Assembly (NCBI GenBank): GCA_025350445.1
Contig: JANXXV010000381.1
Coordinates: forward strand, 1-27,013
Reading direction: 5' to 3'
DNA from: Bryobacteraceae bacterium
Lineage (GTDB): Bacteria > Acidobacteriota > Terriglobia > Bryobacterales > Bryobacteraceae
Length of the DNA stretch: 27,013 bases
The position numbers and the translations under genes are program-made. Below are positions 7,401 through 15,400 of the stretch, one piece after another. How positions within the stretch are numbered: position 1 is the stretch's first letter; every line of letters begins with the position of its first letter. A model generated the notes under the pieces. That model saw only the letters and a list, made by a program, of their open reading frames with translations. It ran no database searches and had not been told where the DNA came from.

Positions 7401-9769
7401 CCACTTTGGAAGTGGGCGCCGTCAGCGAATCCGTGGTGGTGATGACCGGGAACGGCATGAGGGATTCGATGCGAATGGAGCGGCGTGGCGGAGTGGCTGG
7501 CGGATTTCCGGCTGGCATGGGTGGCGGTGTGATGGGTGGCATCATCGGTGGAGTTCCCGCCGCCGCTCCGCCTCCGCTTCGAATGGCGAATATGGTTGTT
7601 TTAGCGTCGCCTGGTATCGTTAAGAAAGAGTCGTCCGACGCACCGGCCGCGCGCGTGCGGTCCTATTTTCCGGAAGCGCTTTACATCAATCCCGAGATCA
7701 TCACGGACCAGCACGGCAACGCCAGCATTTCTATTCCGCTTGCCGACTCCATTACGACTTGGCGCATGGCGATGGTGGCGTCCACGATGCATGGAGCGTT
7801 GGGCAGCGGCGTTTCCAGCATCAAGGTGTTCCAAGAGTTCTTCGTCGATCTGGATCTGCCGGTCACGCTGACGCAGGGCGACCGGGTGGCCATCCCGGTT
7901 GGTGTCTATAACTACTCGCCAGCGCGAGGTGACGTCAGCCTGAAGCTGCAACCGGACAACTGGTATTCGCTGGTGCAGGACGTTCCGGACAAGACGCTGG
8001 CGGTGGATTCCGGGCGCGTTGGCGGATCGCAGTTCACGTTGGAGGCGAAGCGAATCGGCAAGTTTAAGCTGACGCTGTCGGCTGCGATGGGAACGAGCCG
8101 GGCCGATATTATCGTCCGCGAAATTGAAGTGATTCCGAATGGCCGCGAACAGAACACCGTATTCAACGGGCGGCTGGAGACTTCGGTGGAACACAACTTC
8201 GATCTTCCGGCGGCCGCTATTCCGGATGCGAGCAAAATCTTTGTGCGGCTGTATCCGGGCCCGCTCAGCCAGGTGATTGAAGGCATGGACAGCATTCTGC
8301 GCATGCCGGGCGGCTGCTTTGAGCAGACGTCGTCCAGCACGTATCCGAATGTGCTGGCGCTGGACTACATGAAGACGACGAAGAAATCGACGCCCGAGGT
8401 GCGCGCGAAAGCGGAAGGCTACATTGCGAACGGGTATCAGCGGCTGCTGACTTTCGAAGTTCCCGGCGGAGGCTTTTCGTGGTTTGGCAGCGCGCCCGCG
8501 AACAAGATTCTGACTGCGTACGGGCTGATGGAGTTTTACGATATGTCGAAGGTGTATGAAGTGGACCGGAATGTGATTCTGCGTACCCAACAATGGCTGG
8601 CCGGGCAACAGCAGGCCGATGGAAGCTGGAAGCCCGATACTTCCTTCATCAATGAAGGCGCGACGAACCGCTATAACTCGGACGTGTTGCGCATTACCGC
8701 CTACATTGCCTGGTCGCTGAGGAATACGGGCTACCAGGGGCCGGCGGTAGAGAAGGCGCGGCAGTTCATCGGCATACACATGGACAAGAAGCTGGACACG
8801 TATACGCTGGCGGTGCTGGCTAACTTCGCAGTGGATTACGCAAAGGACCGCGGCTTCACCGCGCAGGCGATGAAGCTGCTGCTGGATGCGAGTACCACGA
8901 AGGACGAACAGGTTTGGTGGAATGCGGAAGAAACCGCAGTTTACGCTACGGGCACAAGCGCCAGCGTGGAGACCACGGGGTTGGCGGCGCAGGCGTTGCT
9001 GAAATGGGGCGAAGCGCCGGCGGTTGCGGGCAAGGCCTTGACCTATATCGCGGCGAAGAAAGATGCGTCGGGAACGTGGGGCACTACGCAGGCCACCATC
9101 ATGGCGCTGCGTGCGTTGCTGCTGGCCAGCGGGAAGGGTGCGGCGGACGTTCGCGGCGATCTGGAAATTTCGCTGAACGGCAAACCGGTGGAAAGGCTGA
9201 AGTTGACCGCTGAGAATAACGATCTGTTGCACCAGTTTGTGCTCAAGGGGATTGATGCCAAGGGCGCTAATCATGTGAGTATCCGGTTTAACGGCAAGGG
9301 CGGACTGGCCTATCAGGTGGTGGGCCGCTACTTTCTGCCGTGGAACGAGAAGCCGGCGAACGAACCGCTGGACATTCAAGTTACGTACGACCGCGCGCAA
9401 CTGGCTCAGGACGACGTGGCGACCGCTACGGCGGTTGTCCGGAACAACATGCGCAAGGCCGCCAACATGGTGATGGTGGACTTAGGAATTCCGCCGGGCT
9501 TCGATCTGCTAAGCGAAGACTTGCAGGCGATTGTGGAGAAGACGGCCTGGCGCAAAGGCGGGAGGCTGGAGAAGTTCAGCATGACGGCGACGCAAGCGAT
9601 TCTTTACTTCGACTCGGTTGGCGGCGGTGAGACGGTGACTATCCGTTACCGGCTGCGCGCCAAGTATCCCGTGCGGGCCAAGACATTTCAGTCGAGAGTC
9701 TACGAATATTACGATCCTGAAGTAAGTTCAGTGGCGCGCCCGGTGCAATTGGAAGTTCGCAAGCGATAA
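4490..9769 (+). CDS. Alpha-2-macroglobulin family lipoprotein with CarboxypepD_reg-like insert and thioester motif
   Basis: Bacterial alpha-2-macroglobulins are envelope lipoproteins thought to trap attacking proteases by covalent thioester attachment. The 1759-residue product starts at ATG 4490 after a strong GGAGGT. Residues 1-23 are a lipoprotein signal ending I-A-G-C23. Macroglobulin-type beta domains follow, including the MG2-like EKPMYQPGQTIHVRAL near 248. Around 844-858 is a T-S-A-G-P-D-x-R-F-G-T-G-D-E loop like that of type II pseudopilins. Residues ~894-985 form a carboxypeptidase-regulatory-like beta sandwich, then a Gly/Met-rich linker (~1000-1023). The A2M domain begins near 1053; thioester C1276-F-E-Q1279 opens the alpha/alpha helical domain, and a receptor-binding-like domain ends the protein. 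No pbpC (PBP1C) neighbour, its usual partner in proteobacteria, is present here. Confidence 0.92.
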   Translation: MRAHSKVSELWFFFFAIALIAGCAMMMETSERVRAANGETVSAIYSHADLQVTIPFKAPRAGRGQLTVEVLNPEDEVLGHSKQAVSAREGSGVWQAKLKLATTVGVDDLVWHRLRYRFAYIDQREPVLQGTESISRILRTPVIRVLGQQSYLTGGPAAIRVIVSDSQSETISGPGSVRIDLAAPNQKPRVLYTGALNRRGTAEADFHFPAGLAGAYALHYVVDTAIGSTELTQPVRLEDKVSILLTTEKPMYQPGQTIHVRALALDRSTHEAAADRKLTFELEDSRGNKVFKRVTQTGKFGIAAAEFGLAEEVNLGAYHLRAVMGDAEAGAQNSAQMALNVERYVLPKFKVAVEFSGKAKHGYRPGDRVTGIVRANYFFGKPVEGGEITVKATGMDVAQFEAGSVQGKTDHEGAYHFDLRLPAYFTGRPLNQGAARVLIEATVKDSAGHAETRGQPVAVSESPLIVTAVPEGGTLIPNLENQVFVLTSYADGQPARASMKVRAAGNAEQTVNTDAGGVAVVRLKAGAGSVALAIDANDTEGNRTSVSVPLTIRAGDDQILLRTEHAVYRAGDRIALKVFSTKRQGSAYVDVVREGQTVLTRDLDIVNGTAELVLTATPEMAGTLDFNAYLFGRDARPVGDHRLLFVQPAGELKITAAADSTVYKPGGDARIRFHVTNGRGEGVQAALGLQVVDEAVFALAEKQPGFAKVFFYLEQEAMKPRVEIHSIGMTDVVEPVEAGQAEQRDRAARALFAATEMVIANKFETEVGRVNPQAKWGEYYGRYQNRFQSQVVKLAQSLSRVYSGGDLTAVMGKVSGPEARDSWNNVFRVEHAPWDAQKKYYVVTSAGPDQRFGTGDEMTTYVEVRTGKAVNYPTLRAMEVAIEHDRGPVNGRAEIVGFVFDASRAAIPRATVTAREVATGTTRRAAAGENGQFNLAGLPPGEYDVRVESAGFRSGSTRVKLEPRDRANVSATLEVGAVSESVVVMTGNGMRDSMRMERRGGVAGGFPAGMGGGVMGGIIGGVPAAAPPPLRMANMVVLASPGIVKKESSDAPAARVRSYFPEALYINPEIITDQHGNASISIPLADSITTWRMAMVASTMHGALGSGVSSIKVFQEFFVDLDLPVTLTQGDRVAIPVGVYNYSPARGDVSLKLQPDNWYSLVQDVPDKTLAVDSGRVGGSQFTLEAKRIGKFKLTLSAAMGTSRADIIVREIEVIPNGREQNTVFNGRLETSVEHNFDLPAAAIPDASKIFVRLYPGPLSQVIEGMDSILRMPGGCFEQTSSSTYPNVLALDYMKTTKKSTPEVRAKAEGYIANGYQRLLTFEVPGGGFSWFGSAPANKILTAYGLMEFYDMSKVYEVDRNVILRTQQWLAGQQQADGSWKPDTSFINEGATNRYNSDVLRITAYIAWSLRNTGYQGPAVEKARQFIGIHMDKKLDTYTLAVLANFAVDYAKDRGFTAQAMKLLLDASTTKDEQVWWNAEETAVYATGTSASVETTGLAAQALLKWGEAPAVAGKALTYIAAKKDASGTWGTTQATIMALRALLLASGKGAADVRGDLEISLNGKPVERLKLTAENNDLLHQFVLKGIDAKGANHVSIRFNGKGGLAYQVVGRYFLPWNEKPANEPLDIQVTYDRAQLAQDDVATATAVVRNNMRKAANMVMVDLGIPPGFDLLSEDLQAIVEKTAWRKGGRLEKFSMTATQAILYFDSVGGGETVTIRYRLRAKYPVRAKTFQSRVYEYYDPEVSSVARPVQLEVRKR

Positions 9770-9771
9770 CC

Positions 9772-10099
9772 TTACATCCGCGGCGGCGGTTCTTCACGGT
9801 TGCCAGGGCTGGGCGGTTCGGAGGTGACCAGTATCTCCAGATCGCCCTTCGACCTGTTTTGCATTCGATGCGCGGAACAAGGCTGCACCAGCGCCCCTTC
9901 GCGCGTGCAGCACCACCAGCCGCGCGCCTATTTCCAGCGCTGCCCGGCCAGACAAAACGTAGAAGAACTGTTGCGCTATGCGGTGCCGGTGCCGCGTTTC
10001 ACTTCTGCCCGGCGGCAGCTTTTCCGGAATTGCGTTGATGCGGTCAGTCTTCACCAGGTAGCAGCCATCGCAGCAATCGCCCCAGCGGTCGTGTACCGC
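9772..10099 (-). pseudogene. Cupin-domain protein, frameshifted remnant
   Basis: Read on the minus strand, the first frame gives a cupin core with W-G-D-C-C-D-G (from about 10084), KLPPGRSETRHRHRIAQQFF and the strand YVLSGRAALEIGARLVVLHA. At about 9900-9906 the reading shifts into another frame that continues as E-G-A-L-V-Q-P-C-S-A-H-R-M-Q-N and ends S-E-P-P-S-P-G-N-R at TAA 9772. Both halves match successive strands of a single cupin; restoring one CG in the CGCG tract rejoins them. No ATG, GTG or TTG lies in frame upstream of the conserved WGDxCDG; the first in-frame start is GTG 10054, inside the fold. A broken gene is the best reading, although a sequencing error at the shift is possible. 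It is convergent with the macroglobulin gene. Confidence 0.7.
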
Positions 10100-10164
10100 T
10101 GTCCGGGTGCCGGTGGTGCTATCGGCGGCGCTTAGAGAGAACCACGCCAGGGGGAGAATTGGAC

Positions 10165-10219
10165 GCTTTCGGAAGCTTTCGGATCATTCCAAATCTTAGT
10201 CTGGCGTGTTAAGCTTTCG
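10165..10219. repeat. GCTTTCGGA direct repeats upstream of the SDR gene
   Basis: GCTTTCGGA occurs at 10165-10173 and 10175-10183, one helical turn apart, and GCTTTCG recurs at 10213-10219 just before the ATG at 10222. This is within the 122 bases between the cupin remnant and the SDR gene, which otherwise holds nothing I can name. An activator binding tandem half-sites is possible; a -35/-10 pair (TTGGAC 10159-10164, GATCAT 10182-10187) is poor. Confidence 0.3.
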
Positions 10220-10221
10220 CC

Positions 10222-11142
10222 ATGCCTACCGCCCTCATCACAGGTACCAGCACCGGAATCGGACTTGAAACCGCCATCGCGTTTGCCCGCAAAGGATACC
10301 GTGTGTTTGCCGGACTGCGATCTCCGGCGAAGGCTTCCCTTCTGCAAAAAGCGATCGGCGGGGGGCTTCCAATTGTCATGGTGAAGTTGGATGTAGACGA
10401 CGATGACTCTGTAGCGCATGCCGTTTCCAGCGTGCTGGAGCATGCCGGAGCGATTGATGTGCTGGTGAACAACGCGGGAATCGGCAAACGGGGCGCGATT
10501 GAGTTGCTCTCTCTTGAGACCAGTAAGGCGATGTTTGAGACCAACTACTTTGGCGCTATCCGGATGATGCGCGCGGTACTGCCCGGCATGCGCCCCCGCC
10601 GCTCAGGCGCGATTGTCAACGTTACGTCGTTGTGCGGTAGAGTCGCACTTCCTTTGCACGGGCATTATACTGCCAGCAAGTATGCGCTGGAGGCTGCCAG
10701 CGAGGCTCTTGCCGGCGAGATGCGTCCGTTCGGCGTGCGCGTGGCTATCATTGAACCCGGCGTGATCCTGACACCCATCTTCACCAAGGGCGATTCCACT
10801 ATCGATCCATCGCATCCATACCTCACCGCGGTCAACCGACTGAGCCGTTTCTTCGCGGCGCAGTTGGTGGATCCGACCATGCCCGCTGCCGTGGCCGATA
10901 CTATCATCGAAGCGGTTGAGACCGATGCGCCGCGGCTGCGGTACCTGGTGGGACAAGATGCCCGCGCCTTGATGGCCGGCCGCAGCGGGATTTCGGATGA
11001 AACATGGATCGGGCTGAACGCGGAGGCCGACGAAGATCGATTCGTCGCCAGGGCACTGGAAGTATTTGGCATGGATCTCTACAATCCGCCGTCCGCGTTC
11101 AGCCGCTCGCTCGCTAGACGAACCCAAGCTTCGGCGGGCTGA
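10222..11142 (+). CDS. Short-chain dehydrogenase/reductase (SDR family oxidoreductase)
   Basis: This is a classical NAD(P)-dependent SDR. The 306-residue Rossmann-fold protein has the cofactor motif T7-G-T-S-T-G-I-G14, the stabilising N83-N-A-G86, N108 in the TNYFG helix and the catalytic S136/Y149-x-x-x-K153 (HYTASKYALEAAS), followed by E-P-G-V at the substrate loop. R33 in the G-L-R-S loop after the second strand suggests NADP(H) preference. At 306 residues it is about 50 longer than a minimal SDR, with a C-terminal extension (from ~250) seen in retinol-dehydrogenase-like members. There is no clear Shine-Dalgarno sequence before ATG 10222. Its last 29 bases overlap the tail of the convergent DUF1501 gene. 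Substrate unknown; all catalytic residues are intact. Confidence 0.92.
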   Translation: MPTALITGTSTGIGLETAIAFARKGYRVFAGLRSPAKASLLQKAIGGGLPIVMVKLDVDDDDSVAHAVSSVLEHAGAIDVLVNNAGIGKRGAIELLSLETSKAMFETNYFGAIRMMRAVLPGMRPRRSGAIVNVTSLCGRVALPLHGHYTASKYALEAASEALAGEMRPFGVRVAIIEPGVILTPIFTKGDSTIDPSHPYLTAVNRLSRFFAAQLVDPTMPAAVADTIIEAVETDAPRLRYLVGQDARALMAGRSGISDETWIGLNAEADEDRFVARALEVFGMDLYNPPSAFSRSLARRTQASAG

Positions 11143-12445
11143 AGTTCACGAGGTTCGGGAAGATCTGCAGCAGGTCTGAGTCGGCGACGCCGAACCAGCT
11201 TCCGAGAGTGGCCGCGTATTGATCGAGCGAGGACGTTGGAATCCAGTTACCGCGCCCGCCGGCATCGTCGATTCCATTTAGCTCATGCCTGGGGAACGTG
11301 CCGTAGGTGAGGCCGCCGTTCACTGCGCCGCCGATCACCATATGGTGACTGCCCCACGCATGGTCGGTGCCCACATTGGCGTTCGAGTTTCCGGTACGGT
11401 TGAATTCGCTCTCGGTGAAAAGCGTCACGTTGTTCATGGTGCCGGCGGTTTGCATGGTGCTGAAGAAGGCGGCGAAAGCGGAATTCACGTCCGCCATGAG
11501 TTGCGCCTGCTTGGCTAAGAGTTGTTCGTGATTGTCAAAGCCGCCCATGCCCGCGAAGAAGATTTGCCGGTTCATGCCGAGCGCTCCGCGGACCGACATA
11601 ATGCGGGCCACTTGCGACAATTGCTGGCCCAGCCCGGTATTGGGAAACGTAACCGGAAGCGCGGGTGCGCTATTGAGCGCGGCGTTGATTTCCTGCGCCG
11701 ATTTGATGGAATCGGCAAGGACGCCGTTGGCGGCGCTTACCAGTTGCAGGCCGGTATCGAAGGTAAGGACGCGGGGCAGGGAAGCCAGGCGGGCGTTCAT
11801 CGCGTTCCCGTCTCCAAAGGTGGAAAGGCCGAACGAATTCGAGTTTGAGAAGTTGAGTCCTTTTGTGTTCGGGCCGGAAAGGAACAGCGCGTTACCGCCA
11901 TTCACGGTAACGCCGGGCTGCAATGGGCCGGTGTTTTGGGTAATGATCAGATCGTTGATACGGCCGCCCCAGCCGGTGCTGCCGCCGTTAGGATCGGAAC
12001 TCTGCCACTGTTGCGTCTGGTCGGAATGGGAATAGAGATTGCGCGGCAACTGCGTGGAATTCAGCGTCGCCTTGGAAGTGGGCCGGAAGAGAGTGCCGAC
12101 GTTGAACACGGCCGCAGCCTGCTTGGCAGCGAAGAGATCGCGCACTGTAGTCAAGTTCGGGTGCAACCCGTAGCCGGTTGTGGCCGCGGGAAGCAGCGTC
12201 CCTTGACCAAGCGCAACCGGGCCGCGCATGGCGCTGTAGAGCGAGTAGCGCGTGGAATCGAGCGGCACAATCATATTGTTGGAATCGTTGCCGCCGAAAA
12301 AGAATACGCACACCAGCGCTTTGTACGTAGAGGTGGACTGCGCCCGGGCGGACACCAGACCCAGCCGGGTGAGATGCGCGCCGATACCGGCGGCGCCCAG
12401 ACCGCAGCAGCTCTTCAGGAATTCACGGCGATTTCGTTTCATCAT
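11114..12445 (-). CDS. DUF1501 family Tat-exported protein
   Basis: This 443-residue protein has the twin-arginine signal N-R6-R7-E-F-L-K followed by a hydrophobic stretch and A-R-A-Q cleavage region, so it is exported folded. The mature part fits DUF1501: F-F-F-G-G-N-D-S-N-N-M-I-V-P near the start, G-G-F-D-N-H-E-Q in the middle, F-T-E-S-E-F-N-R-T and then D-H-A-W-G-S-H-H, the alkaline-phosphatase-superfamily-like metal-site region of this family. The start at ATG 12445 has AAAGGAG about nine bases upstream. It follows the DUF1800 gene by 24 bases on the same strand, an arrangement repeated in Planctomycetota and Acidobacteriota genomes. The molecular activity of the family is not established; the pair is presumed to act together outside the cell. 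Confidence 0.9.
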   Translation of the reverse strand: MMKRNRREFLKSCCGLGAAGIGAHLTRLGLVSARAQSTSTYKALVCVFFFGGNDSNNMIVPLDSTRYSLYSAMRGPVALGQGTLLPAATTGYGLHPNLTTVRDLFAAKQAAAVFNVGTLFRPTSKATLNSTQLPRNLYSHSDQTQQWQSSDPNGGSTGWGGRINDLIITQNTGPLQPGVTVNGGNALFLSGPNTKGLNFSNSNSFGLSTFGDGNAMNARLASLPRVLTFDTGLQLVSAANGVLADSIKSAQEINAALNSAPALPVTFPNTGLGQQLSQVARIMSVRGALGMNRQIFFAGMGGFDNHEQLLAKQAQLMADVNSAFAAFFSTMQTAGTMNNVTLFTESEFNRTGNSNANVGTDHAWGSHHMVIGGAVNGGLTYGTFPRHELNGIDDAGGRGNWIPTSSLDQYAATLGSWFGVADSDLLQIFPNLVNFSPPKLGFV

Positions 12446-12469
12446 TGTCTCAATCTCCTTTGCGTGCGG

Positions 12470-15400
12470 TTAATGGTCGGCCTGGTATTGCGCCGAGGCC
12501 AGGATTAGGTACAGAGCCGTGCGCGCTCGTTCGGCAAGGTTGGTTGCCGGGGTGAAGCGGACCGCAGTAATGATTTCGTTGCGTTGTTCGGTTGACATGT
12601 TGCCGCCCATCAACAGCAGGCTGCAATAATCCACCAACGCGGCCGGATCCGCGGCGCGGCTGGTGAACGGAGTAAAGTCCACGGTGACGTCCGCTCCGAA
12701 GCCGCCGCTAATCAGCATGCCGGAGAAGTTGGTGCGGATCAGCGAGGTGACCGAGGTCAGGATTTGGAATTCAGGGCCCACCAGGGGGGTGTTGCGGATG
12801 TGATAGTTCGGCGAGAAGTAGCTGAAGACCGACGGCGAGTAGAACACCTTTTGGCCCATCTCCTCGGCCAGATCGGTCATGAAGGGATGGTCTACCACCT
12901 GTGCGTTCAGCGAGCGGGCCTGTGAGACGACGAACAGTGCGGGTTCCATCAGCTTGCCCGCGGTGGCGGTGCCCAGACTTGCTTCGGGGTGCGCGAGAAT
13001 TGCCTGCACCACTGCCGCCAGATCGCCGCGGACATTGCTGCCGTTGTTGTTGAACACCGCCGCCACATCGCCTATATAAGTTGCGCTGGGGTTCGACGTC
13101 ACCAAATGCTCAATGAGTTGGCGGCAAATGAACGGACCCATATTCGGGTGATTGAAGATCAGGTCCAGCGCCTGGTTCAGGTCCTGGCGGGCCGTCTGGC
13201 CAGGCGCAAAGTTCACGCCGAGGAAGGTCTTGGCGCCTGTGTCGTGGAATTTTTCCACGGGCTCCATTGGGACCCTGTAGTTCTCTGGAGCCAAATCCGT
13301 TGGGATGGTGGCCGGGTTGCCGTCGCCGAATGTCCAGCCAGTGAGGATGCGGGCCAGTTGCTTGACGTCGACTTCGGTGTAGGTGGGCATTGGTTTGCCC
13401 AATCCGTCCAGCATTGGCGTGCCGTTTGTGTTTATCTTTGTCAGTCCCAGCGTGAAAAGCTGCATCACTTCGCGGGGATAGTTTTCATTTGGCGGCACGC
13501 CGGTAACCGTCTGGCTCTGGTTGTTCAGCATGTTGAGATACCGGCCCATCACCGGGTTCAACGTTACGGCAGCCATCAGGTCGCGATAGTTACCGAACGC
13601 CCCGTTGATGAAGAGCCGCTGATAGTTGACGATTCCACCCGCATTGTCCACCTCCACCGCCGATGCGATCCAGATCTGATGCAGCGCCCAGGCGAGACGT
13701 TGGCGCAACTGGTCGGGTCCGGTGATGGCAAGCCGCATGAAGTGTTCTTGCGTCATTTCGACGGTCATGTCGTACAGCGTGTCGGGATAGACGGAGGCCG
13801 GCGCGGCTAATTGTTCGGCCAAAAACGCGGAGTGGCCGATTTGTTTTACGTGGTCCACGTCACCCGGCCGGGGTCCCCAGGTAGCCTGCCTCACCAGGCG
13901 GAATGCGGACAGTGTGGCCGGATCCGTGGCGGGCGGTGGTCCGGCGGGGGTGCCGGTCAATTCCGCCGACCGCGCACTTTCCCCGGTGGTGTTCACCGCG
14001 GTCACTTTGTAGAAGTAGGCGGCGCCGTTGGACAACCCCGTATTCACGAACGTGGGCGCGGGCAGATTTGCGCCTACGGCGACAGCGGCTTCCGCATTGC
14101 TTGCGGAACCGCGATACACATTGTAAGCCACCGCCGTGGGAACCGCAGGCCAGTTCAGCGTGATCTGGGCGTTGCCTTCGGTAACGGTGATGGCGGCGGG
14201 CGCGGCCGGTGGGGCAAGCGGCATGGCGCTCGCCTCATTCGAAGACGGCCCGGCGCCGCCTGCATTCACCGCGGCCACTTTGTAGAAGTACATAGTGCCG
14301 TTGGTCAGGCTGGTATTGGAGAAGGTAACGGCATTCACGTTCGTCGCGACCGGCGCTATTGCTTCGGCATTCGAGGCGGGACCGCGATAGACGTTGTAAC
14401 CGGTGACGCCGGTTACGGCGGTCCACTTCAGAGTCACCAAGGCATTGCCCGGGGTTGCCGTCAATCCTGTTGGAGCTGTCTGCGGCGCTGGCGCCGCGGG
14501 CGTTGCCGTAGCTTCATTCGAAGGGGCGCCGGCACCGGACAGGTTCACGGCCCGGACGTTGTAGAAGTACGGCGTTCCGTTGGTGAGGCCGGTGTTGGTA
14601 AAGGTGATGGCATTCACGTTGGTGGCGATGGCGTTGGCCGATTCGCCCTTCGCGGCGCCACCGCGGTAGACGTTATAAGCGGTGGCACCGGCGACGGCGG
14701 ACCACGTCAACGTGATCTGCGTATTACCCGGAGCCGCTTTCAAGTCCGCCGGAGGACCGGGCGGCGGCGCTCCAACCGGCGCCGCGCCGGCTTCGTTCGA
14801 AGGAGCGCCGGCGCCCAACGTGTTTACGGCGCGAACTTTGTAGAAGTATTGCGTACCGTTCGTCAATCCGGTGTTGGTGTAGGTGGTGGCGGTGATGTTG
14901 GTGGCGATCGGGGTTGGCGGCTCGGCGTTCGCGGCAAGGCCACGATACAGATTGTAGGTGGCGGCGCCGGTTGAGGCTTTCCACGCGAGAATGATCTGCG
15001 TGTTTCCGGGTGTACCGGTAAGACCCGCGGGAGCCGGGGGCGTGCCTGGAGCGGGTGGATTGTCGCTATCGCTCCCGATTGGCAGCAGCTTCGCATCGGC
15101 CCAGTCGGCCAAGTCGCCGATGTTGCCGTCGCCCGCATCCAACACTTTCAGCGTAACGGTGTCCAGGCCCAGCACGGAAACATCCACATGCTTCACCGCA
15201 TCTTTCCCGTGCAATGTGTCCGAGCGGTAGAGGCGCGTGGTTCCGTTCCAGATTTCGAAAATAACCGATCCTTCGCCATCAGCGGAATCGTCGATGCCAA
15301 GGATCGCACTTAGCAGGTCGTATTTCTTGTCGAGGTTGTACTTGATCTCGGATACGGCCCTGGTGCCGAGCCCCTTGCGGTACGTTCGCCCGCGCAGTTT

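Noticed and set aside
7601..9400. Minus-strand open frame of 599 codons inside the macroglobulin gene
   Set aside because: It is Arg/His-rich with no domain and lies opposite the highly conserved A2M and thioester domains, so it is a codon-bias shadow.
13811..14974. Long plus-strand open frame (387 codons) opposite the DUF1800 gene
   Set aside because: It is Gly/Arg-rich and repetitive because it mirrors the FN3 array on the other strand; it has no recognisable fold or start site.
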